Shown here: positions 63,381 to 64,000 of the stretch, in pieces
How positions within the stretch are numbered: the first letter of the stretch is position 1
Layout: every line of letters starts with the position of its first letter
Assembly (NCBI GenBank): GCA_028714675.1
Contig: JAQTLV010000001.1
Span: forward strand, 351,507-415,506
DNA length: 64,000 nucleotides
DNA from: Sulfurovaceae bacterium
GTDB lineage: Bacteria; Campylobacterota; Campylobacteria; Campylobacterales; Sulfurovaceae
Direction: 5' to 3'
Made by a program: the position numbers and the translations under genes
Notes under the pieces: generated by a model
Told to the model about the DNA's origin: nothing
The model's database searches: none
What the model saw: the letters and a program-made list of their open reading frames with translations, nothing else

Positions 63381-64000
63381 ATGTGTGGTTTTTTTCAGGT
63401 TATACAAAAAAGTAAACCTATACAGCAAGATAGATTTATGAAAGCACTAAATAGCATGAAACATCGAGGACCAGATGCAAGTGGATACTATTTTAAAGAA
63501 TTAAAAGAACAAAATTCATCAATTTTTATAGGTTTTGGTCATCAGAGATTGTCTATATTGGATTTAGATCCTAGATCAAATCAGCCTTTTCTTGACAATG
63601 AAGATGTATTGCTTTTTAATGGTGAGATATATAATTTTAAAGATATTAGAAACGCATATAAAAATAATGGCGTTATTTTTAAAACAGATGGAGATACAGA
63701 AGTTGTTATGAAGTGTCTTGCCCATAATCAAACAAAAGATATTGAACTTTTTAATGGAATGTGGGCTTTTAGTTACTATAATAGTGCAAATAATAATATT
63801 ATATTGTCACGCGATAGATATGGCAAAAAGCCACTTTTTTATTATATGGATGAAAATATTTTTTGTGCATCGTCAACTATCAAAGCATTGCAAATATATC
63901 TCGATTTGCATATCAACTTTGAAGAAAAAGAATTATTAAATTATATTTTATATGGAGATATGTGGCCAACGGATAATAGTTCTACTCATTTTAAAAAAAT
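63381..64000 (+). CDS. asnB: Asparagine synthase-type glutamine amidotransferase, N-terminal part; 3' end outside the window
   Basis: Opens MCGFFQVIQ, with the class II amidotransferase catalytic Cys2, then MKHRGPDASGYY, GHQRLSILDL, FNGEIYNF and DGDTEV, all of the AsnB/AsnO N-terminal glutaminase. The frame stays open to the window end (206 codons). In glycan clusters such proteins often amidate sugar acids in surface polysaccharides rather than make free asparagine; the position here favours that but the synthetase domain is not visible. GGATAT precedes the ATG. Confidence 0.88.
   Translation, partial: MCGFFQVIQKSKPIQQDRFMKALNSMKHRGPDASGYYFKELKEQNSSIFIGFGHQRLSILDLDPRSNQPFLDNEDVLLFNGEIYNFKDIRNAYKNNGVIFKTDGDTEVVMKCLAHNQTKDIELFNGMWAFSYYNSANNNIILSRDRYGKKPLFYYMDENIFCASSTIKALQIYLDLHINFEEKELLNYILYGDMWPTDNSSTHFKK

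Overview
The window is a dense, AT-rich bacterial chromosome segment from a member of the Campylobacterota (epsilonproteobacteria). The evidence is gene content and order recalled from Campylobacter and Helicobacter: gapA-pgk-tpiA beside nadD-rsfS, htrA with a CprRS-type two-component system, pgbA-glcD next to a Csd3/Pgp3-type M23 peptidase, prmA-ftsH-pssA, and mraY-murD near gpmI-fabG. I see no tRNA, rRNA, IS element, prophage or CRISPR array. I cannot name the genus. Hcp, a copper receptor of the OprC/NosA type and a heme-copper-oxidase-like protein suggest a nitrogen-oxide-respiring, free-living relative rather than a gut pathogen.

Layout. 0-4.8 kb: end of pheA, then hisC, dxs, metK and an RRM protein on the + strand. 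4.9-7.6 kb: a nitrosative-stress block with hcp, a convergent Crp/Fnr regulator and a 2[4Fe-4S] ferredoxin. 7.7-11.6 kb: ndk, then the yceD-rpmF-plsX-fabH lipid/ribosome operon and a YmdB-like phosphoesterase. 11.7-15.4 kb: dnaX and uvrB on the - strand. 15.4-17.6 kb: two tiny coiled-coil/ZapA-like genes and three type IV (pseudo)pilin genes. 17.6-23.5 kb: priA, ispG, dnaB, comEC. 23.5-31.7 kb: yihY, glcD, pgbA, an M23 peptidase, a Nudix hydrolase, and htrA-cprR-cprS. 31.8-37.7 kb: lgt, rsfS, nadD, the glycolytic gapA-pgk-tpiA operon and a diheme peroxidase. 37.7-40 kb: murD and mraY. 40.2-46.6 kb: a block lying between mraY and gpmI: an MBL hydrolase, a five-gene - strand operon (FtsX-type permease, ABC ATPase, heme-copper-oxidase-like protein, membrane protein, YceI) and upp. 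46.7-53.1 kb: gpmI, a TerB-like gene, fabG, a response regulator/kinase pair and an OprC-like copper receptor. 53.2-58.1 kb: pssA, ftsH, prmA, hisA, hisH (- strand). 58.2-64 kb: a lipid A/surface-glycan cluster running off the window end inside an asnB-type gene.

The most interesting observations are these. (1) A family of small palindromic elements sits in-frame inside three protein genes (dnaX, priA and an ELM1-like gene) and in two intergenic spaces, resembling gene-invading repeats such as Rickettsia RPEs. (2) Two conserved genes, priA and cprR, have their conserved N-terminus encoded upstream of any ATG/GTG/TTG; a good Shine-Dalgarno points to ATC and ATA starts. (3) A divergent heme-copper-oxidase-like protein has Asp where a CuB His is expected, in an operon with an ABC exporter and YceI; it is a candidate NO reductase or a new HCO branch. 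(4) The hcp promoter has an FNR-like palindrome at an ideal -41.5 position, and the neighbouring regulator carries the matching E-x-x-S-R recognition helix. (5) Three TTTAACA repeats spaced exactly 11 bp lie in front of the copper receptor, next to an OmpR-family regulator gene.
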